A model generated the notes under the pieces. That model saw nothing but the letters and a program-made list of their open reading frames with translations. It had not been told where the DNA came from and did no database searches. This document shows, piece after piece, positions 9,610-20,761 of a DNA stretch of 64,000 nt. This DNA comes from Torymus aiolomorphi (taxonomy: Eukaryota > Arthropoda > Insecta > Hymenoptera > Torymidae), in assembly GCA_036365515.1 (NCBI GenBank), contig CM070874.1, positions 250,459,430-250,523,429 on the forward strand, given 5' to 3'. A program made the position numbers and the translations under genes. Each line of letters begins with the position of its first letter. Position 1 is the stretch's first letter.

Positions 9610-10559
9610 TTTTGTAAAAGTTTGCGAAAATTGAAGTATAAGTTACACTCTTATCACGTCTAGAGTCTGTAGAAACTTGCAGAAAATCGGATTCTGTGTT
9701 CATATTTCACATCGCGGAGGAAGTAGAAATTATTTTTCAAGAAGCTTCTAAAATCATACGATATTAAGAGATGGAACAAAACTCTCGGTTTACTCTTATT
9801 ACATCTGGAGAATACTCTAAAATTCTTTTCTCACGAAAACTTTCAATTTCACCCGATATCAGCCGATCGGAGACCATCGTCCACTATATTATCTAAATAA
9901 TTTATAAATTATTTTAAAAAAGTATATAAGCACCGATTCAGCGCTTGTATAGCGTTTTATCCGAGAAATATTTTAAATTATTAATTTATGTTTAATTATT
10001 GTTTATTTAAGTTTATGTATTATAAAACTATGCTTAGGAAATAGTTATTTATTAATTTTACATAAAAATTGATATTAATATAAAATTAAATCTATCTGAG
10101 TTAACAGAGAAACATCTCAGCGAGTAGGTATATTAAAAGCTACAAAAAAAATAGACTGATAACCACTGCATTAAGACTATCCCACTAGCATACGTTAAGC
10201 CACACCTTATACTTTCTGCGCAGCATCTTAAATGCATTTCGTTGTCCGTCTCTTATCATAAGGGCAACGAATGAGGTGTCACCGCTTTTGTGATAAGTAC
10301 CCCGTCATAATGGCGTACTGACCAGCCGACATAATGGCCTACTTATGAGCCGTCATAATGGTTATTATTATATATGTGCTACTTTCTTAGCTTATATATT
10401 CCTGATACATATAACGAAAAAACTACAATAAAAATTAATTTATTGCTATTATCAAGTACACAAACTACCCTTTATATAAACCTTAATACGGGGCGGGGGG
10501 GGGGGGGGAATTGTGTACACTGATTGACGTATTGGCACGGTATCGGTGTGATTTAACAT
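9610..10559. other. AT-rich stretch without a gene; one poly-G run
   Basis: Nothing coding is visible. A run of about 14 G with one C interruption occurs at 10494-10508 just ahead of the repeat array. Confidence 0.5.
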
Positions 10560-11560
10560 TAAAATTTATGATCTGATGAACTCGTGGTATTATACTTTTT
10601 ATTAGGTGTAGCACCCTCTTCTTATTTCCAGTATTTTGGAATTACACAGATCAATTAATAGCGTTATCGATGTATTGATCAGCCTAATTAATGATGGTAC
10701 GAACTCGCGGTATCATAGTTTTTTATTAGCTACTACACAAACTACTTATTAAATACATTTGCGAGCCGCAGAGGCCACTCGCTTTGATTATCGATTCGGT
10801 ATTGGTACAGATATATCGAAAAGTTGTGTTCAGACGAATTCGCTGTATTGTACTTTATTTTTAAGCACAATACTCTCTTTCTGTTGGTGGTATCTTGTGA
10901 TCTCGCACACTGATTGATTCCATTATCGATTTATTAATTGATCGAATCAATTATTATATCGACTCGCGGTATCATGGTTTTTTACTATGCACTACAATCT
11001 CTACCACTTAGAGTTATTTACGAATTGCATAAATCTATTGATTAAGTATTGGCACGTTTTTACCAGAAATTATGGTCAGATCGACTCACGGTATTACACT
11101 TTTTTATAAGACGCCACACTTTCTTCTTAATGAAAATGTTTTGGAACCTCATGATGTGATCGATATCGTTATCAATATATTGATCAGTCGAACCGATGAT
11201 TATATCAGCTCGCGGTATGATACTTTTTTACTATCCACTACACCCCTAAACTATTCCACATATTTATAAATTTTACAAACAATTATTTTTGTTATTAATG
11301 AGGTATTGGTTTTGGTATTGGTACAGATATCTCGAAAAGTTACATTCGGTTTAACTCGCGGTATTGTACTTTATTGTTAGGTACAACACCTTCTTCTTAT
11401 TGACGATATTTTTAAAGTTCATAGACTACTTTATTTCATTATTGATACATTGATCGATCGAACCGATGATTTTATCAACTGTTACTACCATAGTTTTTAC
11501 TGTACAATATGTCCTTCTATTTATCGTATTTTATAACTTAGTCATCAAATATTATTTTAT
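10560..11560. repeat. Degenerate A/B alternating tandem array (about 250-bp dimer)
   Basis: A core close to CTCGCGGTATYATAGTTTTT recurs at about 10587, 10707, 10843, 10961, 11081, 11211, 11356 and 11480, with spacings of 118-145 bp. Odd copies continue with a CACC..CTTCTT segment and even copies with ACTATGCACTACA, so the higher-order unit is a dimer. GATCGAT-containing segments recur between cores. The array ends just before the promoter of the polymerase gene. Confidence 0.7.
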
Positions 11561-11664
11561 GAATTTCCAAGAAAGTATCTATCACTTAAAAATTTTGCAG
11601 CGTTGATCTGCATTCTTTTACCCCACTTTTCGAAAATTTCTATAGTTTCAAGCTCTTTGGTGTG

Positions 11665-11705
11665 TATATAAACCCTCTTAAATGCTATTTACGCCACAGT
11701 TCAGT
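11665..11705 (+). promoter_or_regulatory. Putative TATA/Inr core promoter of the spliced polymerase gene
   Basis: TATATAAAC at 11665 is followed 31-36 bp later by CAGTTCAGT, which contains arthropod-type initiator matches. The downstream leader to 11820 has no ATG and ends at a good donor (GTAAGTTCTT at 11821). Confidence 0.45.
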
Positions 11706-11966
11706 TTGTCTGTGCCGTAGAAAACTATTAAAGACTAGTTGGGCCTACAGCCTGTTAAAGGTACTTATACAATTTATTTTGAACGATCGTAGGGAGATAT
11801 CCAGGCATACTTATATTAAGGTAAGTTCTTCTTAAAGTATTAATATTGTTCCAAGTTGAAAAATAACTTATTAAACGCTAATAAAAGTTGCATGTAAATG
11901 ATATTTTAAATAATCTTATAATTTTTTGTAGATACAGTAGAGTCTGAAGAAATTTTTCAAACTACA

Positions 11967-14900
11967 ATGGATTCACGTAGAGAATTAATAAGAATTATTA
12001 ACGCTATTTATCATAACGCAATTGTGAGACATAGCATTATACAGACATTTTGTGACAATGGTGTAAAAATTTGAAAACTCTTTCTGAAAAAGCACTGATT
12101 AGAAAACTACGGTTTATTATTAGTCTTTGCCCACTGCGGACAATTTTATATATTTATAAATGCTGTATTTTCAATAATCATAAGAAATCAATCTATATAC
12201 TTGTTGAACACCTCAAATCAGAAATTTACACAATTCACCATTTACTGTTGATATAATGCGCCAATACAATATATTTATACATAAGTAAACTGACAATCTA
12301 TTTATTTAACCTATTTTATAATAACTTATTTAAAATTTCACAGAACTTGATAGGTTTTATAATAATGATGATGGAGACGATGCGCTCTTTGAAAATATCA
12401 CATATGGTAAGATAAATGATAAATTGTTTTTATTTTCGAATGATAACCACTTCATACAGATATTTCATAATTTTATTTTCAGAAGATACAAATAATGCCA
12501 CAGATACAATATTTAATGTAGAGGCAGGGCCCTTAACTAGCTCATTAAAAGGTACATATTAATATATTATCATGTATGATTATACAATACCTAATAATAA
12601 TGAGGAATTTCGTTTTAGATAATACAACTGATAAAAACTATGAGAAAGAAGATCAACCGGTCATGAGTTTGGAGACAGATTCTGATAGTAGTACAACTAG
12701 TGTCAACACTAGGAAGAGTAGCATATGTAGTACAACTAGTGGTAGTACTAGGAAGAGATGTAGTAGTACAACTAGTGGAAGTACAAGGAAGAGTAGTATA
12801 TGTAGCACTTGTCATTCATCGGACACGGATTCCGGTACCGATGAAGAGAATGAAGAGAAAAGACGTGAGTATATTTAATAGATGAGTAGTTGAAAGATCT
12901 TGATATTATTTGTACATACAGCTAAAAATTTTCAGAGCGGAAGAGGCGGTGAACATATTGTAGAAGAAGAAGAAGAAGAAAACGTAGAAGAAGAACCACA
13001 CATTATTATAACAGATGTGGTTACAAAACATTATCGACGTTTCGGTATTGAAGGTAGAGAAATGCGCGTTAAAATCCAACCACCACCTTCTGATGCCAAT
13101 GTTTATGAGTGGCTCGAGAGTGCAATGCAGGAATTTTACAGGAGATTGTGTGCTACAGCAACACCTGAAGATTTTATCGGTGTAACTCTATCATCGGAAA
13201 GATTTGTTCACGGACCTGCATGGATTTCATTTAGACGCGTGAGTGATTTATCTGCTTATGATTTGTGGGATAAACTTGCAAGTGTTGCGCAGAGCGCTGA
13301 CAATTTTGAAATTGACGATACATTGCTAGTATCTTGCAGCATTGTATCTGTCCCCGTAGGAGGCGGGCGTGTAGCTTTAACTCATGAAAGTGTTTTTAAG
13401 CGTTCGATATTAACAATCAGAAACGATGATAATTTATGTTTGCCAAGATGTTTAGTAGTTGCATACATACATACAATACGGGGGCAAATACGCTCAGGAG
13501 CACTGCAAATAGAGTGGACAAAAATTAGAGCCTCTCGTCAAAAGTATCAAACAGAATGTGCGCAAAATCTTGTACGCGACGCTAGTGTAATTATTCATGA
13601 AGCCGGGTGTGGATTAAATGAAATCCATGCCTTTCAAATTTTTTTTGCCAGACTAGGTATTGTCATCATCATCTACTCATTTCAAAGATTTGGTCGTGGT
13701 GATAAACCTTTGTATGACGGTACAAAATTTGTTCTTAATACGAATAATATAATTAAACATACTTTGAGGGTTATGTATTACGAAACATTAAATCATTATC
13801 AACCCATATTAAATTTGGTTGCTGCCGCTGGTAGGTTATTGTATACCGTGTAACAAAATTTTTAGTCGTGAAGAAAATCATAAATGTTCGCAAAAATGTA
13901 GTAAGTGCTTTCAGAAACCTCCTTGTGACACAGAGCATGTTAAACAAAACTGCGGATTTTGTGGTAGAGAGTTTTACGGTAATATTTGTTACAAAAATCA
14001 TCAAAAACCAAATTCTTTTGACAAAAAACTTTCCGTCTGTCAGAGTATAAGAATTTGTACAATCTGTAATAAGACTGTTAGAGTAAAAGAAGAAAAACAT
14101 GAATGCGGGAAAACATTTTGTAAAATTTGCAAGGAAAGATTACCTACAAGTCATTTTTGTTACGTGCAGCCAATTAAACCAAGTAAAATTTCAAATAGTT
14201 TATTTTTTTTCTATGATTTTGTGACACAACAATATGAAAGAGTAGAGTATGATGATAAAATTAGAATACATGTACCTAACTTGTGTGTGGTGCAGCAGGT
14301 TTGTAATTTTTGTGATAAAAATACAAACATTACGACAACGTGTACATTTTGTGGTGTTCGGGAACATGCGTTTGATCGTAACCCTGTTAAGCAATTTTTA
14401 GATTTAGTGTTTACGAAAAGAAAAACGTTTAAACATATTATCTTCATAGCGCACAATACACAAGGGTTTGATGCTCAGTTTATTCTCAAATATATTGTTG
14501 AAAGGGGTAGCACCCGTGATAAGCCATCTGTTATATTAAACGGTACCAAAATAATTTTAATGGAGGTCATGAATGTTAAATTTTTAGATAGTTTGAATTA
14601 TCTTCATATGCCACTTAGTGCTTTACCAAAGACTTATGGTTTAACACAGATTGAAAAAGGTGCATTTCCACATTTATTTAACATACCGGAAAATCAAAAT
14701 TACATTGGCGAACTGCCACCTCTTTCATCCTATTCGCCAGATACTATGAGTGTTATTGAGAGAAAAAATTTTTTAGAATGGAATAATGATCAGAAAAAAC
14801 ATGGTTATATTTTTGATTTTCAGAAAGAAATTTTGAAATATTGTAAACAGATGTTAATATTCTAAGACTATCATGTTTAGCTTTCCGTGAAACTTTTTTA

Positions 14901-16000
14901 AATTGTTCAAAAGTCGATCCTTTTACTGAGGCAGCAACAATTGCATCGTCTTGTCTATGGGTATATAGAAAAAATTTTTTAAAACCAAATACTATTGGTA
15001 TTATACCTCAAGGCGGGTACAGGCGAGCGAACAATCAATCACTCAAAGCATTGTTATGGTTAAAATGGATGGAAAGGGTTATGAATTGTCAAATACAACA
15101 TGCTGATCGATGTTATGAAAAACGGCTCCCGAAGGGGCCAATAGTTGATGGTTTTCTACCACCTCATCAAAATAGCACTCATAGTAAGGGTATAGTATTG
15201 CAGTTTCACGGCTGTTACTGGCATGGTTGCCCAAGATGTTATCGAATTAACAGAGACACGCGTCTGGTAGTGGGTAATGAAACAATGGATGATAGGTATG
15301 AAAGAACTTGCAAAATTTCTGAAAAAATTAGATCATATAATTATTATCTTATAGAAAAATGGGAGTGTGAATATGAGAAAGAGTGCTTAGAAAATGAAAG
15401 TATGAGTCAATTTGTACAAGAGGCTAAACTGAAAATGCAGGAACCCTTAAATCCTAGAAATGCCTTCTTTGGTGATAGAACAGGTAATACAGCCAAAGTT
15501 TATGATGTACAGGATAATCAAAAAATTAAATACATTGATGTTTGTTCTCTAAGAACGTGGTTTATATTATGATACTGATTCGATAATTTATGTGAGTAAT
15601 ACAGATTTACACGAGTATGAACCACCCACGGGAACACTTTTAGGAGAAATGACAGATTGTCATGTTACGGTACAGGTAGCTATATAACATCTTTTGTATC
15701 AGGGGGCCGAAATTTTATGCTTATAAGATTAAAAAACCTGATGGTACGGAATCTTGTACATGTAAAGTCAAAGATATACGGCTAAATTATTCAAATGCTG
15801 AGAAAATAAACTTTGACTCTATACGTAATTTAGTTATAGGTGAGTTTCCACTTATATTGTTAACATTTGATTCGATAAGGCGCACAAACTTTCATGATGT
15901 TGTAACACAGGAAGAAAGTAAGATATGTAAACCTGTGTATGCAAAGAGACGTTTTATAAATTTACATAAAAGCTACCCTTATGAGTATAAAATACCTTAA
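11967..16000 (+). pseudogene. polB: Protein-primed type-B DNA polymerase of a Maverick/Polinton-like element, spliced and broken
   Basis: Gene model: leader exon to 11820; exons 11932-12060 (ATG 11967), 12344-12406, 12483-12551, 12619-12864, then 12922 onward. All coding introns have GT-AG ends and the same phase. The N-terminal exons encode an acidic, Ser/Thr-rich leader with repeated STTSGSTRK motifs. The large exon starts with a Glu run and has a Cys/His-rich zone near 13.85-14.2 kb. The exonuclease follows (YDFV; IAHNTQGFDAQF; YCK before a frameshift). Motif A (YIDVCSL) is near 15535-15551 and motif C (YYDTDSIIY) near 15567. Motif A and motif C are almost adjacent, so the fingers segment with motif B is deleted at about 15552. 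Frameshifts lie near 13.83, 14.85 and 15.66-15.70 kb. The C-terminus (GGPKFYAYK, CKVKDIRLNY) ends at TAA 15998-16000. The copy cannot make a working polymerase. Confidence 0.85.
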
Positions 16001-16064
16001 ATAAATAAATAAGATCATTTTAGTGTAGTATGTCCGTGACAGCCGAGGTGTGGAGAACTAAAGA

Positions 16065-16553
16065 ATGGAATACATTGTCGACATGCAGGGGTTTAAACAA
16101 TCTACAAATGATTATGTTTTCAAAGAGTTGGCTATACTGCCTCTGGAAAAAGACTCTGAACCTCTAGTATTTTTGTTTCAAGAACCGTATAATTGGCATC
16201 GACTTACGGATAGACACAAAAGTGAAAATACATGGTTGGAACGGTACTATCATGGACTTTCATGGAAGTTTGATGAAATTCCTTATGTCAATATAGGCAA
16301 AATTCTTCGAGAATGTTTACATGATGCCACTAAAGTTTTCGTCAGAGGCAGAATTAGAAAGGAATGGTTGAAACGTTTTAAATTTAATGTTATCGATATT
16401 GATAAATTAGGTTATACTCTAATCGAACACTCAAAGAAAATTGTAACGATTTGTATTAATCATAATGGTTGTTATAAAATAACTTGTGCGCTTCATAATG
16501 TTAAACTTATGAGAAAATGCTATTTCGAAAATATTTGTATCAAGTATCAATAA
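16065..16553 (+). CDS. Companion protein of Maverick/Polinton-like elements (possible DnaQ/RNase H-like fold)
   Basis: This is an intact 162-residue frame lying 64 nt after the polymerase C-terminus on the same strand. It opens with MEYIVDMQGFKQSTNDYVFKE, in which the DxQGF motif and the following KEL pattern recall a DEDD-type exonuclease strand. Then come WHRLTDRH, TWLERYYHGLSWK, VFVRGRIRKEWLKRF and NVIDIDKLGY, and a C-terminal CALHNVKLMRK. I recognise this pattern as an ORF recurring beside polymerase and ATPase genes in arthropod Maverick-like elements. No experimental role is known to me, and the nuclease idea is inference from the spacing of acidic residues. AT-rich codon use matches its neighbours. 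Confidence 0.55.
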   Translation: MEYIVDMQGFKQSTNDYVFKELAILPLEKDSEPLVFLFQEPYNWHRLTDRHKSENTWLERYYHGLSWKFDEIPYVNIGKILRECLHDATKVFVRGRIRKEWLKRFKFNVIDIDKLGYTLIEHSKKIVTICINHNGCYKITCALHNVKLMRKCYFENICIKYQ

Positions 16554-16760
16554 TTTCTTACTGTTACAAGTACCAGCGAATTCATTATATTTATGTGTGA
16601 AAACTATTTGTAAATACATAATAAACCGGTTATCTTCAATCAAAAATCTGCTTGTTTCTTAATTGTCCCTATTTTTAAAATATAATAGACATAAGATAAA
16701 TAAATCTCGCGAGAGCCGCGGTGGTGAAAGACTCAAGAACTATATTAAATAGTCTGATAG

Positions 16761-16922
16761 CACATTAAGCTTTTCGATTCACATTAAGCTTTTCAATGCA
16801 CATTAAGCTTTTCAATGCACATTTAGCTTTTATTACACATTTGAGCGCATTTATCATAAGTTTTATAGCTTCAAATTAGCTTGTCACTTCAAATTAGCTT
16901 GTCACTACAAATTAGCTTGTCA
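16761..16922. repeat. Two short iterated arrays ahead of the ATPase gene
   Basis: Four copies of a 19-bp unit (CACATTAAGCTTTTCAATG) start at 16761 with exact 19-bp spacing, the last one diverged. After a 32-bp gap, three copies of an 18-bp unit (CTTCAAATTAGCTTGTCA) start at 16869. Both contain an AGCTT core. They lie 130-300 bp upstream of the ATPase start and are followed by a (CCG)n-like tract at about 16966-17001. Confidence 0.85.
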
Positions 16923-17015
16923 GTACATCAACAATCTGATTTCTCGAGCAGCTTATGACACGCGCGCGCCGCCGCAGCCGCCGCCGCAGCCGCCGCCACC
17001 GCAAACCTCGAGACT

Positions 17016-17024
17016 TATAAAAAA
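17016..17024 (+). promoter_or_regulatory. TATA box of the ATPase gene
   Basis: TATAAAAAA lies 40 bp upstream of the ATG at 17056, with no intervening ATG. This suggests a very short leader. Confidence 0.4.
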
Positions 17025-17055
17025 TATTATCTCCTTTAACGAAACAGTTTTTGTC

Positions 17056-17727
17056 ATGGATCCACGGTGGAAACATCCTTGGACATCTATGGTTTGCGGT
17101 CCCACATCATGTAGGAAAACAGTGTTTGTTAAAAACTTTTTAAAACATATAGATAGTATGAGTAACGTACACTTAGAGCGAATAATAGATTACTATTCCG
17201 AATGGCAATCAACGTATAAAGAGCTGGGTGATAATATTGAATTTCGCGAGGGCTTGCCCAAAAATACAGACTTTGTCGACGACCCCAGACCAAAATTGAT
17301 AATTATAGACGACTTGATGCGTGAGTCTTCGAGTGGTGTTATTGCCAATCTTTTTACCAAGGGTAGTCATCATAATAATTTAAGCGTAATATTCATCACA
17401 CAAAATCTTTTCCACAAAGGCCAACGTGAAATCTCGTTAAACTCTAATTATATAGTTATTTTCAAAAACCCTAGGGATAAATCTCAGATACAGTATCTAG
17501 CTCGCCAAGTGAGTCCTGAAAATCCACAATTTCTACAAGAGACTTATCTTGATGCAACTAAACAGGCACACTCCTATTTATTACTTGACTTACGCCAAGA
17601 TACACCTGATAATTGTCGTTTTCGTAGTAATATATTTCTGTTTGATAAATACCACTATGTTTATGCTCCTAAGAAATTTATAAAAGGTAGCGAACTTGGG
17701 AATAATATATCAGTCATACGATTGTAA
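17056..17727 (+). CDS. FtsK/HerA-type genome-packaging ATPase of a Maverick/Polinton-like element
   Basis: This is a complete 223-residue frame. In this family the ATPase pumps the element's DNA into a capsid. WTSMVCGPTSCRKTVFVKNFL is the Walker A region, PKLIIIDDLMRE is Walker B with the tandem Asp pair, and LSVIFITQNLFHKG carries the sensor Gln/Asn that follows in packaging ATPases. The C-terminal part (YHYVYAPKKF) is also typical. In Walker A the invariant Gly before Lys is replaced by Arg (GPTSCRKT; codon AGG at 17113-17115), which should impair nucleotide binding. The rest is undamaged. The stop TAA shares its last base with the ATG of the next ORF (TAATG). No capsid gene is visible in the window. 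Confidence 0.85.
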   Translation: MDPRWKHPWTSMVCGPTSCRKTVFVKNFLKHIDSMSNVHLERIIDYYSEWQSTYKELGDNIEFREGLPKNTDFVDDPRPKLIIIDDLMRESSSGVIANLFTKGSHHNNLSVIFITQNLFHKGQREISLNSNYIVIFKNPRDKSQIQYLARQVSPENPQFLQETYLDATKQAHSYLLLDLRQDTPDNCRFRSNIFLFDKYHYVYAPKKFIKGSELGNNISVIRL

Positions 17728-17984
17728 TGGGGCCGAGTAGACGCAAACGTCTTGGACAAAAAAATTTAAATACTTTAAAAGCTCTGCTTCATTTCGATAA
17801 CAATCAACGAAGTACTTTATTACGTGAAGCACATAAAAAACTTGTTACTCTCATTTGCGAATGTGGTTTAAATATTTTACGTGGTAACGTGCCTTTGAAC
17901 AAAAACTATAAAAATAAATTGAAAAAGTACATTTTATTCTTAAGAAAATTTAAAACTTTTGTGAATAACTATACTAACATTTAA
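17727..17984 (+). CDS. Small basic protein downstream of the packaging ATPase
   Basis: This is an intact 85-residue frame overlapping the ATPase stop by one base, which suggests coupled expression. It starts MGPSRRKRLGQKNL (basic), followed by LREAHKKLVTLICECGLNIL and GNVPLNKNYKNKLKKY. The pattern of a basic N-terminus, an ICEC motif, and N-V-P-L with a Lys-rich helix recurs in small ORFs next to the ATPase in animal Maverick-like elements. A virion or DNA-binding role is plausible but unproven. Its last 13 codons lie inside the left arm of the large inverted repeat. Confidence 0.6.
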   Translation: MGPSRRKRLGQKNLNTLKALLHFDNNQRSTLLREAHKKLVTLICECGLNILRGNVPLNKNYKNKLKKYILFLRKFKTFVNNYTNI

Positions 17985-20761
17985 TAATATTATTAATAAT
18001 ATACTATAACAAATCTCATAATGTTTTCACACTATTTAATTATTATTTTCTCTTATAAAGTTGTGAAATCTATCTAAAAAAACTTTTTACAAAAGTTTAA
18101 TCTAAGGCAAGAATTAGTCTCTCTCTCCCTCTCTATCTCCCTCTTGCCCTCTCTCTCCCACCCTCTCTGTCTTCTCTCTGTCTCTCCCTCTCTCCCTCTC
18201 TCTCAATCTCCGTCAAACTCTGTACCAAAAACTTTAATGAAAGCTTAAATATTTCTTCAAAACAATCAACACGTTCTTTGAAAAACTAATTTTTTAAATA
18301 TATATTCTAACAACACAATTTTCCTATAGTCCTTTTATTTATTCTAATCTCATCTATTCAACAAGCTCTCTCTACAAATGGTAATAATTTTTTTCATGAC
18401 TGTACACATAATAATATTGTTAATAAAACTTTCTACGAAAGTATTAAATAAGGCAAGTATAGAAGTTTTTTCTGTATAATCTACATGTGTCAAACTCTGT
18501 ACCAAGAACTTTAACGAGAGCATATAAATATTTTTTTAAAACAATCGTAGTAAAACAAATAGTATTGTTAATAAAACTTTCTACGAAAGTATAAAATAAG
18601 GCAAGTACCAGTTTTTTCTGTATAATCTATAAAATAATAATATTTATGATTTTGTAAAAGAAATCAAATAAATACTAGCGAAAAAGTCTTTTACTTCTTC
18701 GAGCCAATTATATGCTCAACAAATTGTATGTAAATACATTCACATTGTTCACTGCAAATTAAACAATCGAAAGTTGTGAAATCAATTATCGATAGTCAAG
18801 TAATGCAAACAACTCTCCGAAATAACTATATGACTATTCTCAGAAATGTATTAAAATTTCTTTATCCTTCTATACAAATTAAACACAAGAAAGTACTGAA
18901 ATCAATTTATTGTAGTCAAGTATCCGTAAGCTAACTTGACGAACATAGGTATAATAGTAGAAGTTGGCTTCAGGGATTATTTATCAAATAAGACTGCAAA
19001 ATCTTACACCCGTCGTACAAACATTATTTTTCCTCGTCGTGAGCACAATGTATCTCCATAAAATCTTTCTTTTGCAAACACATTGTGGACCCTTTACGAA
19101 ACAATGGTACATAGTTACCATCCCTTATATTTTTCCTTATTCTTTCTCAATTTAGAACTCTCTATAGTACAATATTACGCATCTTTGGAGGACAAGAGAA
19201 GTCTAGAGCTGCTCTAGCAGGAGTGGTCCTCCGTTCTCCCATACATACTTGGCGGGCCCGATGGTTTGCAGTTCAAAGTGTAGATATGGTCAATTGGTCA
19301 TTTTCATGTAAATATTCATATGTTTAAAGATCAGGTAAATCGTATAAACCGATTGCTTCTACATATTAAATACTGATTTGTGAATCTAGTTAGTAAAGTG
19401 TAAAGCTCTTTTCATTACCTATAGGCTATAAATTTATATGAATTTTTCAGCATAAAAAAAAGACACACACAAGCTCTTTTCAATATACATTATAAATTTA
19501 TATGAATTTTCTAGAGTCTAAAAAAACGGACACAAGGAATAATATTTTTGGTAATAAAAGTAATAAATCATGTTTATGCACACAGTACATGTAGAATTAT
19601 TGTACTTAAACGGAATCAATTTTAAAAATTTGAGCGACCGTAATTATTTATAGTGCTCATATAATCATTGTTAATGAATTTATGCAAAAATTTAGTATTC
19701 TACATTTATGGAAAAAATAATCCATCTGTAAACTGCAAACCATCGGGCCCGCCAAGTATGTATGGGAGAACGGAGGACCACCCCTGCTAGAGCCGCTCTA
19801 GACTTCTCTTGTCCTCCAAAGATGCGTAATATTGTACTATAGAGAGTTCTAAATTGAGAAAGAAAGTTGACTATCGATAATTGATTTCACAACTTTCGAT
19901 TGTTTAATTTGCAGTGAACAATGTGAATGTATTAACATACAATTTGTTGAGCATATAATTGGCTTGAAGAAGTAAAAGACTTTTTCGCTAGTATTTATTT
20001 GATTTCGTTTACAAAATCATAAATATTATTATTTTATAGATTATACAGAAAAAACTGGTACTTGCCTTATTTCATACTTTCGTAGAAAGTTTTATTAACA
20101 ATACTATTTGTTTTACTGCGATTGTTTTAAAAAAATATTTATATGCTCTCGTTAAAGTTCTTGGTACAGAGTTTGACACATGTAGATTATACAGAAAAAA
20201 CTTCTATACTTGCCTTATTTAATACTTTCGTAGAAAGTTTTATTAACAATATTATTATGCGTACAGTCATGAAAAAAATTATTACCATTTGTAGAGAGTG
20301 CTTATTGAATAGATGAGATTAGAATAAATAAAAGGACTATAGGCAAATTGTGTTGTTAGAATATATATTTAAAAAATTAGTTTTTCAAAGAACGTGTTGA
20401 TTGTTTTTAAAAATTATTTAAGCTTTCATTAAAGTTTTTGGTACAGAGTTTGACGGAGATTGAGAGAGAGGGAGAGAGGGAGAGAGAGACAGAGAGAAGA
20501 CAAAGAGGGTGGGAGAGAGAGAGGGCAAGAGGGAGATAGAGAGGGTGGGAGAGAGAGAGGGCAAGAGGGAGATAGAGAGGGAGGGAGAGACTAATTCTTG
20601 CCTTAGTTTAAACTTTTGTAAAAACTTTTTGTAGATAGATTTCACAACTTTATAAGAGAAAATAATAATTACATAGTGTGAAAACATTATGAGATTTGTA
20701 TAGTATATTATTAATAATATTATTAAATGTTAGTATAGTTATTCACAAAAGTTTTAAATTT
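17946..20761. repeat. Large inverted repeat (arms about 1.33 and 1.03 kb, spacer 457 bp)
   Basis: The left arm 17946-19273 is mirrored by 19731-20761. The inner ends share GGGCCCGATGGTTTGCAGTT and its complement. The outer ends share the last codons of the small basic ORF, so ORF sequence is duplicated in reverse at 20.72-20.76 kb. Both arms contain a TC/GA-rich tract (18118-18212; 20455-20590). The right arm lacks about 330 bp present in the left (18.82-19.14 kb). The spacer 19274-19730 holds an 80-bp imperfect direct duplication. No ORF of note. Confidence 0.9.

Noticed and set aside
10560..11560. CRISPR-like alternation of repeats and spacers
   Set aside because: Cores are degenerate, spacers are themselves related, and the surroundings are eukaryotic. 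It is a dimeric tandem repeat.
11967..17984. Calling the block a complete Maverick/Polinton or an integrated virus
   Set aside because: No integrase, protease or capsid gene and no confirmed terminal inverted repeats with a 6-bp duplication are visible. Only the polymerase, ATPase and two companion ORFs support the affiliation.
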